A stretch of DNA of 41,636 nucleotides from Candidatus Collierbacteria bacterium. Its GTDB lineage: Bacteria > Patescibacteriota > Microgenomatia > UBA1400 > MFAQ01. Where the stretch lies: assembly GCA_003531665.1 (NCBI GenBank), contig DQFC01000029.1:42420-84055 (forward strand), in the 5' to 3' direction. The notes beneath the pieces were generated by a model that saw nothing but the letters and a program-made list of their open reading frames with translations, was not told the DNA's origin and searched no databases. Positions 31,877 to 38,797 of this stretch are shown here, piece after piece; position 1 is the first letter of the stretch, and each line of letters begins with the position of its first letter. Position numbers and translations under genes: made by a program.

Positions 31877-32428
31877 TTACTCTTCTTCTAAGACATCTCC
31901 GTCGTTGTTATTGATGGTGGCAGATTTTGCCGCGGGGGCCGGTGAGGGGTAAATAAAAACCCAAGACTTGACTATGCCTGCAATATCCCGCCCTGTAATG
32001 GTAACCAAAACATCATTGTCAATACAAGCAATTGTTTCCAAATCATCTTTTAATATTTTCTTGGCCGGACAGCTATCTAAAGTCGTATCAAGAGCGGAAT
32101 TTTCACCAACCCAATCACCTAAATTTTTATAAGTATTGTCCGCCATTATAATCTGAACAGTTTCCTTTGAGTTGAGAGTAAGAGTTAAGTTCGCATAATT
32201 TTTCTTATCCTCAGGATGATTATCAATACCAGTCCCTTCCGGATATTGGAAAGAAAAGCCTGCCTCGTCCGTCCAGGTCAGCATTTTGACCGGTGTGGCG
32301 GTGGGGGTGAGTGCGGGTGAATTGGTGGGCTTTTGAGTTTCCCTGTCGCGTCCGGAAATCAAGTAGATGGCGGCTCCGCCGATCAGGGCAAACAGAGTTA
32401 CTGCAACCAATATTTGTTTTGAGGACAT
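31877..32428 (-). CDS. Membrane-anchored extracytoplasmic protein, unknown
   Basis: With ATG 32428 the protein is 183 aa. The longer frame overlaps the divergent gene and is rejected. It has an N-terminal helix (ILVAVTLFALIGGAAIYLIS), a Pro/Thr linker (KPTNSPALTPTATPVK) and a compact domain (WTDEAGFSFQYPEGTGI; SWVFIYPSPAPAA). Such WTDEAGFSFQYPEG-type domains recur in uncharacterised secreted proteins of CPR bacteria as far as I recall. The tail is acidic (NNNDGDVLEEE). TATAAT on the minus strand (32444-32439) ends 10 nt before the ATG. Confidence 0.7.
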   Translation of the reverse strand: MSSKQILVAVTLFALIGGAAIYLISGRDRETQKPTNSPALTPTATPVKMLTWTDEAGFSFQYPEGTGIDNHPEDKKNYANLTLTLNSKETVQIIMADNTYKNLGDWVGENSALDTTLDSCPAKKILKDDLETIACIDNDVLVTITGRDIAGIVKSWVFIYPSPAPAAKSATINNNDGDVLEEE

Positions 32429-32448
32429 ATTAGATGTTATTATAAACA

Positions 32449-32880
32449 ATGAAAATAAGAATTTATGGAGTGTTTTTGTCGGTTGCCATGTGTTTTGTAT
32501 TTTTTGGAAACACGCCCGCATTGGCAGCCAAAAAGAGAGTGTGGGGAAAAACAATAGTAACCACAGCTTCACGGAATAACCCTCTAACAATATCTGCCAA
32601 GTTTAGTGGCTGGAAGCAGTATCTGAATGTGAGTTTTAGAGGGGTGGCCAACACCAAAGATATTACCTATGAGATTATCTATGCCAGCAACGGGGTGGAT
32701 CAGGGAGCCGGAGGACGAGTAAATTCGAATGAAGGCAACGTGACTAAATCACTTTTTTTGGGAACGTGTTCCTATAGAGTGTGTACTGCACATAAAAATA
32801 TAAATAATGTGCGATTGAGAGTCTCCTACCTGACCTCCAATGGCCAAAATGTGGTAAAAAACTATAAAGTAAAATATTAA
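32449..32880 (+). CDS. Secreted hypothetical protein (143 aa)
   Basis: A clear signal peptide (IRIYGVFLSVAMCFVFFG, cleavage probably after NTPALA) is followed by a basic, beta-rich mature protein of ~117 aa (KFSGWKQYLNVSFRGVANTK). Two cysteines in GTCSYRVCTAH could form a disulfide. No family is recognisable. It is divergent from the membrane-anchored gene across a shared AT-rich -10 region. TATTAT (32438-32443) ends 5 nt before ATG 32449. Confidence 0.7.
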   Translation: MKIRIYGVFLSVAMCFVFFGNTPALAAKKRVWGKTIVTTASRNNPLTISAKFSGWKQYLNVSFRGVANTKDITYEIIYASNGVDQGAGGRVNSNEGNVTKSLFLGTCSYRVCTAHKNINNVRLRVSYLTSNGQNVVKNYKVKY

Positions 32881-32916
32881 CTCATGTCTTCGATATGGTG
32901 ATTGAGCGACGAAGAA

Positions 32917-33582
32917 CTAGTATTTTATGGTCTCCGGAACAGAACCGACTAGATGAAGCGATCCCGACTTGAAGCTAGCGTCTTGGATATTGGCCCCACC
33001 GATTTGTTTGATACGGCGCTCGATCATGTCTCCCACCGCGACAGCTACCGGACCCGTGATGGATTCCGGCACGGTTACCCTGCCGATCTGAAAAGTGGAA
33101 GGGTTTAAAGAGAGAACGTTGTTCGTCATGCCCCCGACACCTTTGACGTAAAAGGGTAAGTCACCGGCGATATACTGAACGTACTGTTTACCTTTCTCGA
33201 TATCGGAGTCGGAGTAGCCGAGATTCTTGGCCAAGGAAACGGCGGTGGAAACTTTGAGGAAACCGGAAGCTTCACCAGTGCCATCGGGATTAAATCTGAT
33301 TTGAACATCGTGTAATGGGAAGTATTTATCTCTCTCTTCCCAGACGGCGAAGATAGAGGTGACTTCCGTGCTGGATAAGTCTACGTTCAGGTCAATTCTC
33401 CCCGTACCATTGGTTTGACCATATTTGGACTCGAAAGCGGTCACCAAGGAAGGATCTGATTTGACCCCCAAGTCCACTTGCTTGGCTAAGAAGCCGGACA
33501 GAAACGGCATAAATCCTATGTAGCTTAGACCCACAATCACCAACAAAATGAGAATGACCAAACCGATCAGTAGTTTTTTCAT
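32917..33582 (-). CDS. Membrane-anchored hypothetical protein (221 aa)
   Basis: An N-terminal helix (LIGLVILILLVIVGLSYIGF) is followed by a ~195-aa extracytoplasmic domain with alternating strands (GRIDLNVDLSSTEVTSIFAV; QIRFNPDGTGEASGFLKVST) and a final SFKSGSLHLVGSVPETIKY. The pattern resembles lipid- or ligand-binding beta-rich domains but no family can be named. GATAAT on the minus strand (33594-33589) ends 6 nt before ATG 33582, and there is no Shine-Dalgarno. Confidence 0.7.
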   Translation of the reverse strand: MKKLLIGLVILILLVIVGLSYIGFMPFLSGFLAKQVDLGVKSDPSLVTAFESKYGQTNGTGRIDLNVDLSSTEVTSIFAVWEERDKYFPLHDVQIRFNPDGTGEASGFLKVSTAVSLAKNLGYSDSDIEKGKQYVQYIAGDLPFYVKGVGGMTNNVLSLNPSTFQIGRVTVPESITGPVAVAVGDMIERRIKQIGGANIQDASFKSGSLHLVGSVPETIKY

Positions 33583-33612
33583 AGTATTATTATCTCACTA
33601 TTATATTCTTCT

Positions 33613-33870
33613 ATGACTTTTAATGTCTATATTCTGAGAACGTCCGGTAATACTTTGTATATTGGGCAAACGAACAATTTGGAACGACGACTCAAAGAAC
33701 ATAAGAGTGGAACGAGTAGGTCGGCAAAATATTTGCGCTGCTTCGAGAATGCCGTATTGGTGTACTCGGAAGAACAGCCGACCAGACAAGAGGCAATGAA
33801 GAGAGAAAGAGAAATAAGAACTTGGAAGAAAGAGAAAAAAGAGAGGTTGGTGGCCGGAAAATTGTTTTGA
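33613..33870 (+). CDS. GIY-YIG nuclease domain protein (UPF0213/YhbQ-like)
   Basis: The 85-aa protein is essentially one GIY-YIG domain: the first motif is YILRTSGNTLYIGQTNNLER with the conserved Tyr, Gly and Arg, followed by RLKEHKSG and the Glu-containing TRQEAMKREREIRTWKKEKK. Stand-alone members are probably structure-specific DNA nucleases, and the role is poorly known. TATATT ends 5 nt before ATG 33613, so it may be leaderless. It is divergent from the membrane-anchored gene. Confidence 0.9.
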   Translation: MTFNVYILRTSGNTLYIGQTNNLERRLKEHKSGTSRSAKYLRCFENAVLVYSEEQPTRQEAMKREREIRTWKKEKKERLVAGKLF

Positions 33871-33908
33871 GGGTTGTGTTTTGCTCATACGGGACTTAGG
33901 ATTTTTCT

Positions 33909-34499
33909 ATGGATCTTAAGAGCAGAATTGTAGTGTTTATTGGACCGGAAGGATCCGGAAAAACGACAATGGCAAAGAAGTTGGCAGAGCAAACCGGATT
34001 GCCGCGAATTACGACCGGGGATATAATCCGGGACTTGGCTAAAAACGATGATGGACCACTAGGAGAAGAATGCCGTACGATACTCAAGGCAAATACCTAT
34101 CTTTCTCCCGAATCATTCTTAAAAATAATGAGTGAAAGATTTCGGCAAAAGGACGTATCCGAAGGAATGATTCTGGACGGAAGCATGCGGACACTTCGGG
34201 AAACTCAGGACTTCCATCTGGTTCTTCGTGAAGCAAGCCTCCGGTTACCACTTTCGGTAGTATATTTACACATTCCCCTTTTGACAAGTTTTTCCAGGTT
34301 AGTCTTCAGCAAGAATGCCAGAAAGAGAGATGATGATACCTTGCTTGGTGTAGCTGGCAGGTTATCGGTGTTCCATTTTCAGTTGAACAAACGGGTGGAG
34401 GCCATTCGGAATCAACAGGGGTGGAGCCTACAAAAGGTTGACGCGACCCAGCCGATGGAGCAGGTCTTTGAGGAAATATTACATGTGCTGTCTTTTTAG
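33909..34499 (+). CDS. Adenylate-kinase-like nucleoside monophosphate kinase
   Basis: The 196-aa P-loop kinase has Walker A GPEGSGKT at 12-19. The NMP-binding region is TTGDIIRDLAKNDDGPLGEE, followed by MILDGSMRTLRETQDFHLVL (compare Adk LDGFPRT) and a LID-like RKRDDDTLLGVAGRLSVF. It probably transfers phosphate to AMP or another NMP. The substitution of the usual FPRT by SMRT makes it a divergent member, so I avoid the symbol adk. Its stop codon overlaps the palindromic operator of the next gene. Confidence 0.82.
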   Translation: MDLKSRIVVFIGPEGSGKTTMAKKLAEQTGLPRITTGDIIRDLAKNDDGPLGEECRTILKANTYLSPESFLKIMSERFRQKDVSEGMILDGSMRTLRETQDFHLVLREASLRLPLSVVYLHIPLLTSFSRLVFSKNARKRDDDTLLGVAGRLSVFHFQLNKRVEAIRNQQGWSLQKVDATQPMEQVFEEILHVLSF

Positions 34500-34515
34500 T
34501 GTATAATACACACTA
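34497..34515. promoter_or_regulatory. 19-bp operator-like palindrome TAGTGT-N7-ACACTA upstream of the NMNAT gene
   Basis: The arms are identical to those at 15279-15297 with the same 7-bp spacing (centre ATAATAC here). The site contains a consensus -10 TATAAT (34502-34507) and begins at the TAG stop of the upstream kinase. A repressor bound here would block the NMNAT promoter directly. Confidence 0.75.
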
Positions 34516-34517
34516 TC

Positions 34518-34541
34518 ATGAATAGGACTCAAAACACATGA
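34518..34541 (+). CDS. Seven-codon upstream ORF overlapping the NMNAT start
   Basis: ATG 34518 encodes MNRTQNT and stops at TGA 34539-34541, overlapping ATG 34538 as ATGA. It begins just after the predicted transcription start, so ribosomes could initiate here and re-initiate on the enzyme gene. It may equally be chance. Confidence 0.25.
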   Translation: MNRTQNT

Positions 34542-35086
34542 AGGAGATAGGGGTTTTATTGGGACGGTTTTCACCGTTTCACAAAGGTCACCAGGCTCAA
34601 GTGGATTTGATGATAAAAGAGCGGGGTTTGGAAAATTGCATGATAATCGTTGGCTCAGCGGACTCATATAATCACAGAACTCCCTTTTCTTACGAACAAA
34701 GACGCGAAATTATTAAGCAAATATACCCGGAGATAAGGATCGTCCCCTTGCCTGACATAAACCCGGAGCTGGTTTATTTTGACGGTAGTACCAACGATCG
34801 GTGGTTGGCGGAAATAAAAAAGTTGGAAAATAGCATGGCAGTGCGATTTGTCTTCTATGGGGGAAGTAAAGAAGATCTGGCAATACTGGCAACAAAGTTC
34901 CGGACAAAGATCGCGGTAAGCCGATATGGAGATCCAATGATAAGATCCGCCACAGAAGTAAGGAAGGCCTTGGAAAATGATGAATACGAGAATCTCAAAC
35001 AACTACTGTATCCCAGAACAATACCCACGATAATCAAATACTATGACAAATTCAAAAAGACACAACTTGATCAGATAGTGGAGTGA
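34538..35086 (+). CDS. Stand-alone NMN adenylyltransferase-like protein
   Basis: The 182-aa nucleotidyltransferase belongs to the HxGH superfamily: GVLLGRFSPFHKGHQ with HKGH at 15-18, PFSYEQRREIIKQIYPEI, and IRSATEVR at 135-142. Its form resembles NadM/NadR-type NMN adenylyltransferases, which make NAD from NMN and ATP. It is the third such domain in the window. Expression is probably controlled by the palindrome at 34497-34515, shared with pnuC-nadR, which strengthens the NAD assignment. A related pyrophosphorylase specificity cannot be excluded. Confidence 0.84.
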   Translation: MKEIGVLLGRFSPFHKGHQAQVDLMIKERGLENCMIIVGSADSYNHRTPFSYEQRREIIKQIYPEIRIVPLPDINPELVYFDGSTNDRWLAEIKKLENSMAVRFVFYGGSKEDLAILATKFRTKIAVSRYGDPMIRSATEVRKALENDEYENLKQLLYPRTIPTIIKYYDKFKKTQLDQIVE

Positions 35087-35131
35087 GGGCAATGACGAAA
35101 GGCGACCAGGAAATGATGATAAACTAAAATT

Positions 35132-35632
35132 GTGAATCTTCATCCAATACTCGTTCATTTTCCGATTGCTCTCTTGACCATGTATAGTTTGGCCGAGTTT
35201 GTCAGATCGAAAAAGATATTGAGCTTAAGCTACTGGTTTTATGTTAAGGCCATAATGCTGGTGACCGGATCTCTTTCAACGATCCCCACCATTTTGTTCG
35301 GAAAGCTGATAGCCGACTCGTTTCCGGAGCGCATAGTACGAGTGCATTCCACATTCGCACAGGCCACCGCCATAGTCTATGGTCTGACAGCGTTATCATA
35401 TTTAATAACATGGATTGATAAAGATTTTTACTCGTTGACCAAAAAGACCGACTGGTGGGGATATGTTTCTGAACTGAATAAAAATGTTTTTCGGCCGAGA
35501 ATGATAGTTCTGTTGGCGGGGACCGGGTTGGTACTTCTGACGACGACCGGAGCTTTGGGGGGAATAATGGCCTTTGGTCCAGGAGTAGACCCACTGACCA
35601 AATTTGTTAATGACTTGTTTTTCGGAATATGA
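35132..35632 (+). CDS. DUF2231-type membrane protein
   Basis: The 166-aa integral membrane protein begins with the DUF2231 signature LHPILVHFPIALLTMYSLAE. Four hydrophobic helices are visible, with a conserved-looking His in RVHSTFAQATAIVYG. Members are uncharacterised, sometimes linked to haem or redox functions. The start is GTG 35132. The glycerate kinase start overlaps its stop (ATGA), making it the first gene of the carbon operon. An electron-transfer partner for the FAD oxidoreductase at the end of the operon is conceivable but inferred. Confidence 0.75.
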   Translation: MNLHPILVHFPIALLTMYSLAEFVRSKKILSLSYWFYVKAIMLVTGSLSTIPTILFGKLIADSFPERIVRVHSTFAQATAIVYGLTALSYLITWIDKDFYSLTKKTDWWGYVSELNKNVFRPRMIVLLAGTGLVLLTTTGALGGIMAFGPGVDPLTKFVNDLFFGI

Positions 35633-36900
35633 ACCTCATTAAGAATTTTTCAACCATAACGACATCCGAGAGGAGAAAGACGGCCTTAAAAATCCTAGAG
35701 GCAGGACTCATGGCCATACAACCGGAGAAAGTACTCCTGGAGAAGATTAAGGTGGAAGATGGAATTCTGAGAATGGCAAATAAAAGAATAAAGCTGTCAA
35801 AATTTGAAAGAGTCTTCTTAATTGGATTTGGCAAGGGTTCTGCGGAAGTCTCGAGCTTCATTGAGGGTCGGCTGGGAAACCTCCTCACTAAAGGCTGGGT
35901 GATTGATACAGTAGCCAAAAAATTCAAGAAGATTTTTTTTACACTTGGCACCCATCCCCTACCATCCGAAGAAAACGTATCTTTTACGGAAAAGGTGCTG
36001 GAGGAAACCGCCGGAATGACCAAGAAAGACTTGGTTCTGGTGGTAGTTTGCGGAGGAGGATCGGCTTTGTTTGAAGCACCACATTCTCTTTCAATTGGAA
36101 AGCTCCGAGAAGTATCCGCCAAACTGATCAACTCAGGCGCTACAATCTCCGAAATTAATGTGGTCCGCAAACATTTGTCCAAGGTTAAGGGAGGAGGCTT
36201 GGCCAAACACCTCTTCCCTGCGAGGATAGTAAACTTGATATTTTCCGATGTTCCAGGTAACGACCTATCGGTGATTGCGTCGGGGCCAACAGTGAGAGAC
36301 GGGTCAACAATAAAGAAAGCCCTCCAAATTTTGGACAAATATGGAATAAACAGATCCGATATACCGGAATCGTCCTTGACGGAGCTGCCGAAAAGGGCTG
36401 AGTATTTTGAAAATGTGGATGAGGTCATCGTTCTGAGTAATTTGACGGCTTTGGAAGCGATGAATGTAGAAGCTAAAAATCTCGGCTATAAAAGTTTTAT
36501 CTTTTCAGATAGGATCCATGGAGATGCCAGAAAAATGGGTAAAAAACTGATAGAGCAGACACCACCGGGCAAAGTATTACTGGCCGGAGGAGAAACCACC
36601 ATTAAAGTGGTAGGAAAGGGTAGGGGAGGTAGGAACCAAGCATTGGTCCTGGCTAGTTTGCCGATTGAGGATGATACACTGATATTATCGTTTGATTCCG
36701 ACGGAATCGACTATTATCACTTTGGCGGCGCGATAGCTGACAAAAATACCTGGGAAAAAGCAAAAGGGCTAAAAATTAATCCCCAAGAATTCCTAAATAA
36801 CGATGATAGTTCGAGCTTCTTTGAGAAAGTTGGAGACGGAATCCTAACCGAAAAATTAGGGTCAAATGTAGCAGACCTGATTATGATACTAAAAATATGA
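35629..36900 (+). CDS. Glycerate 2-kinase (GckA/MOFRL family)
   Basis: The 423-aa cytosolic kinase converts D-glycerate to 2-phosphoglycerate. Features are FLIGFGKGSAEVSSFIEG, LVVVCGGGSALFEAPHSLSI and NVVRKHLSKVKGGGLAKHLF. There is a phosphate-binding FSDVPGNDLSVIASGPTV and a C-terminal MOFRL domain (LAGGETTIKVVGKGRGGRNQ; FDSDGIDYYHFGGAIAD). Length is normal. It overlaps both neighbours by 4 nt, so translation is coupled. In the operon it would feed glycerate into lower glycolysis. Confidence 0.93.
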   Translation: MNLIKNFSTITTSERRKTALKILEAGLMAIQPEKVLLEKIKVEDGILRMANKRIKLSKFERVFLIGFGKGSAEVSSFIEGRLGNLLTKGWVIDTVAKKFKKIFFTLGTHPLPSEENVSFTEKVLEETAGMTKKDLVLVVVCGGGSALFEAPHSLSIGKLREVSAKLINSGATISEINVVRKHLSKVKGGGLAKHLFPARIVNLIFSDVPGNDLSVIASGPTVRDGSTIKKALQILDKYGINRSDIPESSLTELPKRAEYFENVDEVIVLSNLTALEAMNVEAKNLGYKSFIFSDRIHGDARKMGKKLIEQTPPGKVLLAGGETTIKVVGKGRGGRNQALVLASLPIEDDTLILSFDSDGIDYYHFGGAIADKNTWEKAKGLKINPQEFLNNDDSSSFFEKVGDGILTEKLGSNVADLIMILKI

Positions 36901-37805
36901 TTGTAGACAACCTAGACATAGATTTGACGCAAGAAAAGTTACATGACTTGCAGGAAAAGGCTGTTAAGGCTAGAGAGCTCGTCATAGAAACACTCTTGGA
37001 GGCCAAATCGGGACACAGTGCCGGACCGCTCGGGATGGCGGATATTTTTGTAGCGCTATATTTCCACATCTTGAACCATGACCCCAAAGACCCACACAAA
37101 CCAGATAGAGACAGACTGATTTTAAGTAACGGTCATATCTGCCCTATTCGCTATGTGGTAATGGCGATGGCCGGATACTTCCCGATTGAGGAACTAAAGA
37201 CATTGAGGAAAATTAACTCCAGACTTCAGGGGCATCCTCATCGGAGTGCTTTGGACGGCGTGGAAACGACTTCCGGGCCATTGGGTGAGGGTATCTCGCA
37301 AGCGATTGGCTATGCTCTGGCCGCTAAACTGGATAACAAAGATCACTATATCTACTGCATCACTTCCGATGGCGAACACCAAGAAGGAAATACCTGGGAG
37401 GCGATCATGTTTGCAGGAAAAAACAAAATAAATAACATGACGGTGATCATAGACAGAAACAATATTCAGATCGACGGCTTCACTGAAGACATAATGCCTC
37501 TAGAACCATTGCGAGAAAAATATGAAGCGTTTGGCTGGCATGTCTTGGAGGTAGACGGGAATAATATCCGAACTTTTGTGGACGCGGTCCGCGAAGCAAA
37601 GGCAATTTTTAACAAACCGACGGTGATTATTGCTCATACCATACCAGGTAAAGGCGTAAGTTTCATGGAAAATAACTACTTGTGGCATGGGGCTCCCCCG
37701 GATGTCGGTGAGGTGGCTGGCTCGCCGGCAAAAGGAGATCAGGCAAGAACCGCACTGTCAGACCTAAGGACTTTACAAGGAAAAATAGAAAGTGAACATC
37801 AATAA
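36897..37805 (+). CDS. Transketolase, N-terminal (TPP-binding) subunit
   Basis: This 302-aa protein corresponds to the N-terminal half of transketolase: AGPLGMADIFVALYFHILNH, LSNGHICPIRYVVMAMAGYF and the thiamine diphosphate motif in TSDGEHQEGNTWEAIMFAGK followed by IIDRNNIQIDG. Together with the following gene it makes a split, two-polypeptide transketolase that moves two-carbon units in the non-oxidative pentose phosphate pathway. ATG 36897 overlaps the glycerate kinase stop. The C-terminal partner starts 5 nt after its stop. Confidence 0.94.
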   Translation: MIVDNLDIDLTQEKLHDLQEKAVKARELVIETLLEAKSGHSAGPLGMADIFVALYFHILNHDPKDPHKPDRDRLILSNGHICPIRYVVMAMAGYFPIEELKTLRKINSRLQGHPHRSALDGVETTSGPLGEGISQAIGYALAAKLDNKDHYIYCITSDGEHQEGNTWEAIMFAGKNKINNMTVIIDRNNIQIDGFTEDIMPLEPLREKYEAFGWHVLEVDGNNIRTFVDAVREAKAIFNKPTVIIAHTIPGKGVSFMENNYLWHGAPPDVGEVAGSPAKGDQARTALSDLRTLQGKIESEHQ

Positions 37806-37810
37806 AGAAA

Positions 37811-38797
37811 ATGCTTAACCCTGACTTGAAACTTAATCCAAAAATGTTCGAAGAGACGGCTGAGCTGAAAGCAACGAGAGACGGCTTTGGAACCGGATTG
37901 GTATATTTGGGGGAAACTAACCCGGCAGTGGTGGTTTTGACAGCTGATCTCAATGAGTCCACCAGAACAGAAGAGTTTTCCAAGAAATTTCCGGAGAGAT
38001 TTTTTGAGTGCGGAGTGGCGGAACAAAACATGGCGGCAATTGCGGCCGGCATGGGTGTCAGTAAAAAAATTCCCTTTATGTCCTCCTATGCGACTTTTTC
38101 TCCCGGAAAAAATTGGGAAACCATTCGGACAACGATCATATACAACCACTCGAACGTAAAAATAGCCGGACACCATAGCGGAATTATGACCGGTCCGGAT
38201 GGAGCCACGCACCAAGCGACAGAGGATATCGCCATTACGAGATGTTGGCCGGATATTGAAGTGATTGTCCCTTGTGACAGTCATGAAAGTAAAAGAGCTA
38301 CCATCTTGTCGGCAGGGATAGATGGGCCGGTGTACCTCCGGTTTAGCCGGGACAAATCGGTAATCATGACCACGGAAGAGACACCATTTGATAAAAAGAT
38401 CCAGACTTTTTGGGTCACAGAAAATCCCCAGTGCACCATCTTTGGAACAGGACACATGCTTTATCACGCTATGTTGGCCGGAAAGGAATTAGAAAGCGAA
38501 GGAGTAAATGTGTTGGTGGCTAATACTGCCTGCATTAAGCCACTGGACGCAGAAGGAGTGCTTGATCTCATTGAAAGGACGGGTTGCGCCGTCAGCGTGG
38601 AAGATCATCAGGTGACGGGTGGCCTAGGAGGGGCCATTGCCGAACTGCTGGCGCAAAAAAGGCCGGCTCCCATGGAGTTTGTTGGACTGCAAAACACCTT
38701 TGCCGAGTCCGGAAGCCCAAAAGACATCATAGAAAAATACGGTATGGGGAAGAGCGCCATTAAGGAGGCGGTCAAAAAAGTGATTGCCAGAAAATAA
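37811..38797 (+). CDS. Transketolase, C-terminal (pyrimidine-binding) subunit
   Basis: The 328-aa protein corresponds to the central and C-terminal domains: VVVLTADLNESTRTEEFSKK, FFECGVAEQNMAAIAAGMGV with the conserved Glu that activates TPP, and FMSSYATFSPGKNWETIRTT. The C-terminal domain begins near CTIFGTGHMLYHAMLAGKEL and carries SVEDHQVTGGLGGAIAELLA. It pairs with the preceding gene as a heteromeric transketolase, a common arrangement in several bacterial phyla. The next gene starts immediately after the TAA. Confidence 0.94.
   Translation: MLNPDLKLNPKMFEETAELKATRDGFGTGLVYLGETNPAVVVLTADLNESTRTEEFSKKFPERFFECGVAEQNMAAIAAGMGVSKKIPFMSSYATFSPGKNWETIRTTIIYNHSNVKIAGHHSGIMTGPDGATHQATEDIAITRCWPDIEVIVPCDSHESKRATILSAGIDGPVYLRFSRDKSVIMTTEETPFDKKIQTFWVTENPQCTIFGTGHMLYHAMLAGKELESEGVNVLVANTACIKPLDAEGVLDLIERTGCAVSVEDHQVTGGLGGAIAELLAQKRPAPMEFVGLQNTFAESGSPKDIIEKYGMGKSAIKEAVKKVIARK

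Noticed and set aside
32429..32590. Longer start of the 31877 gene
   Set aside because: It overlaps the divergent secreted-protein gene and its promoter. The signal anchor follows ATG 32428.
33613..33870. GIY-YIG protein as a homing endonuclease
   Set aside because: It is a stand-alone 85-aa UPF0213/YhbQ-like protein, not inside an intron or another gene, and has no DNA-recognition extension.
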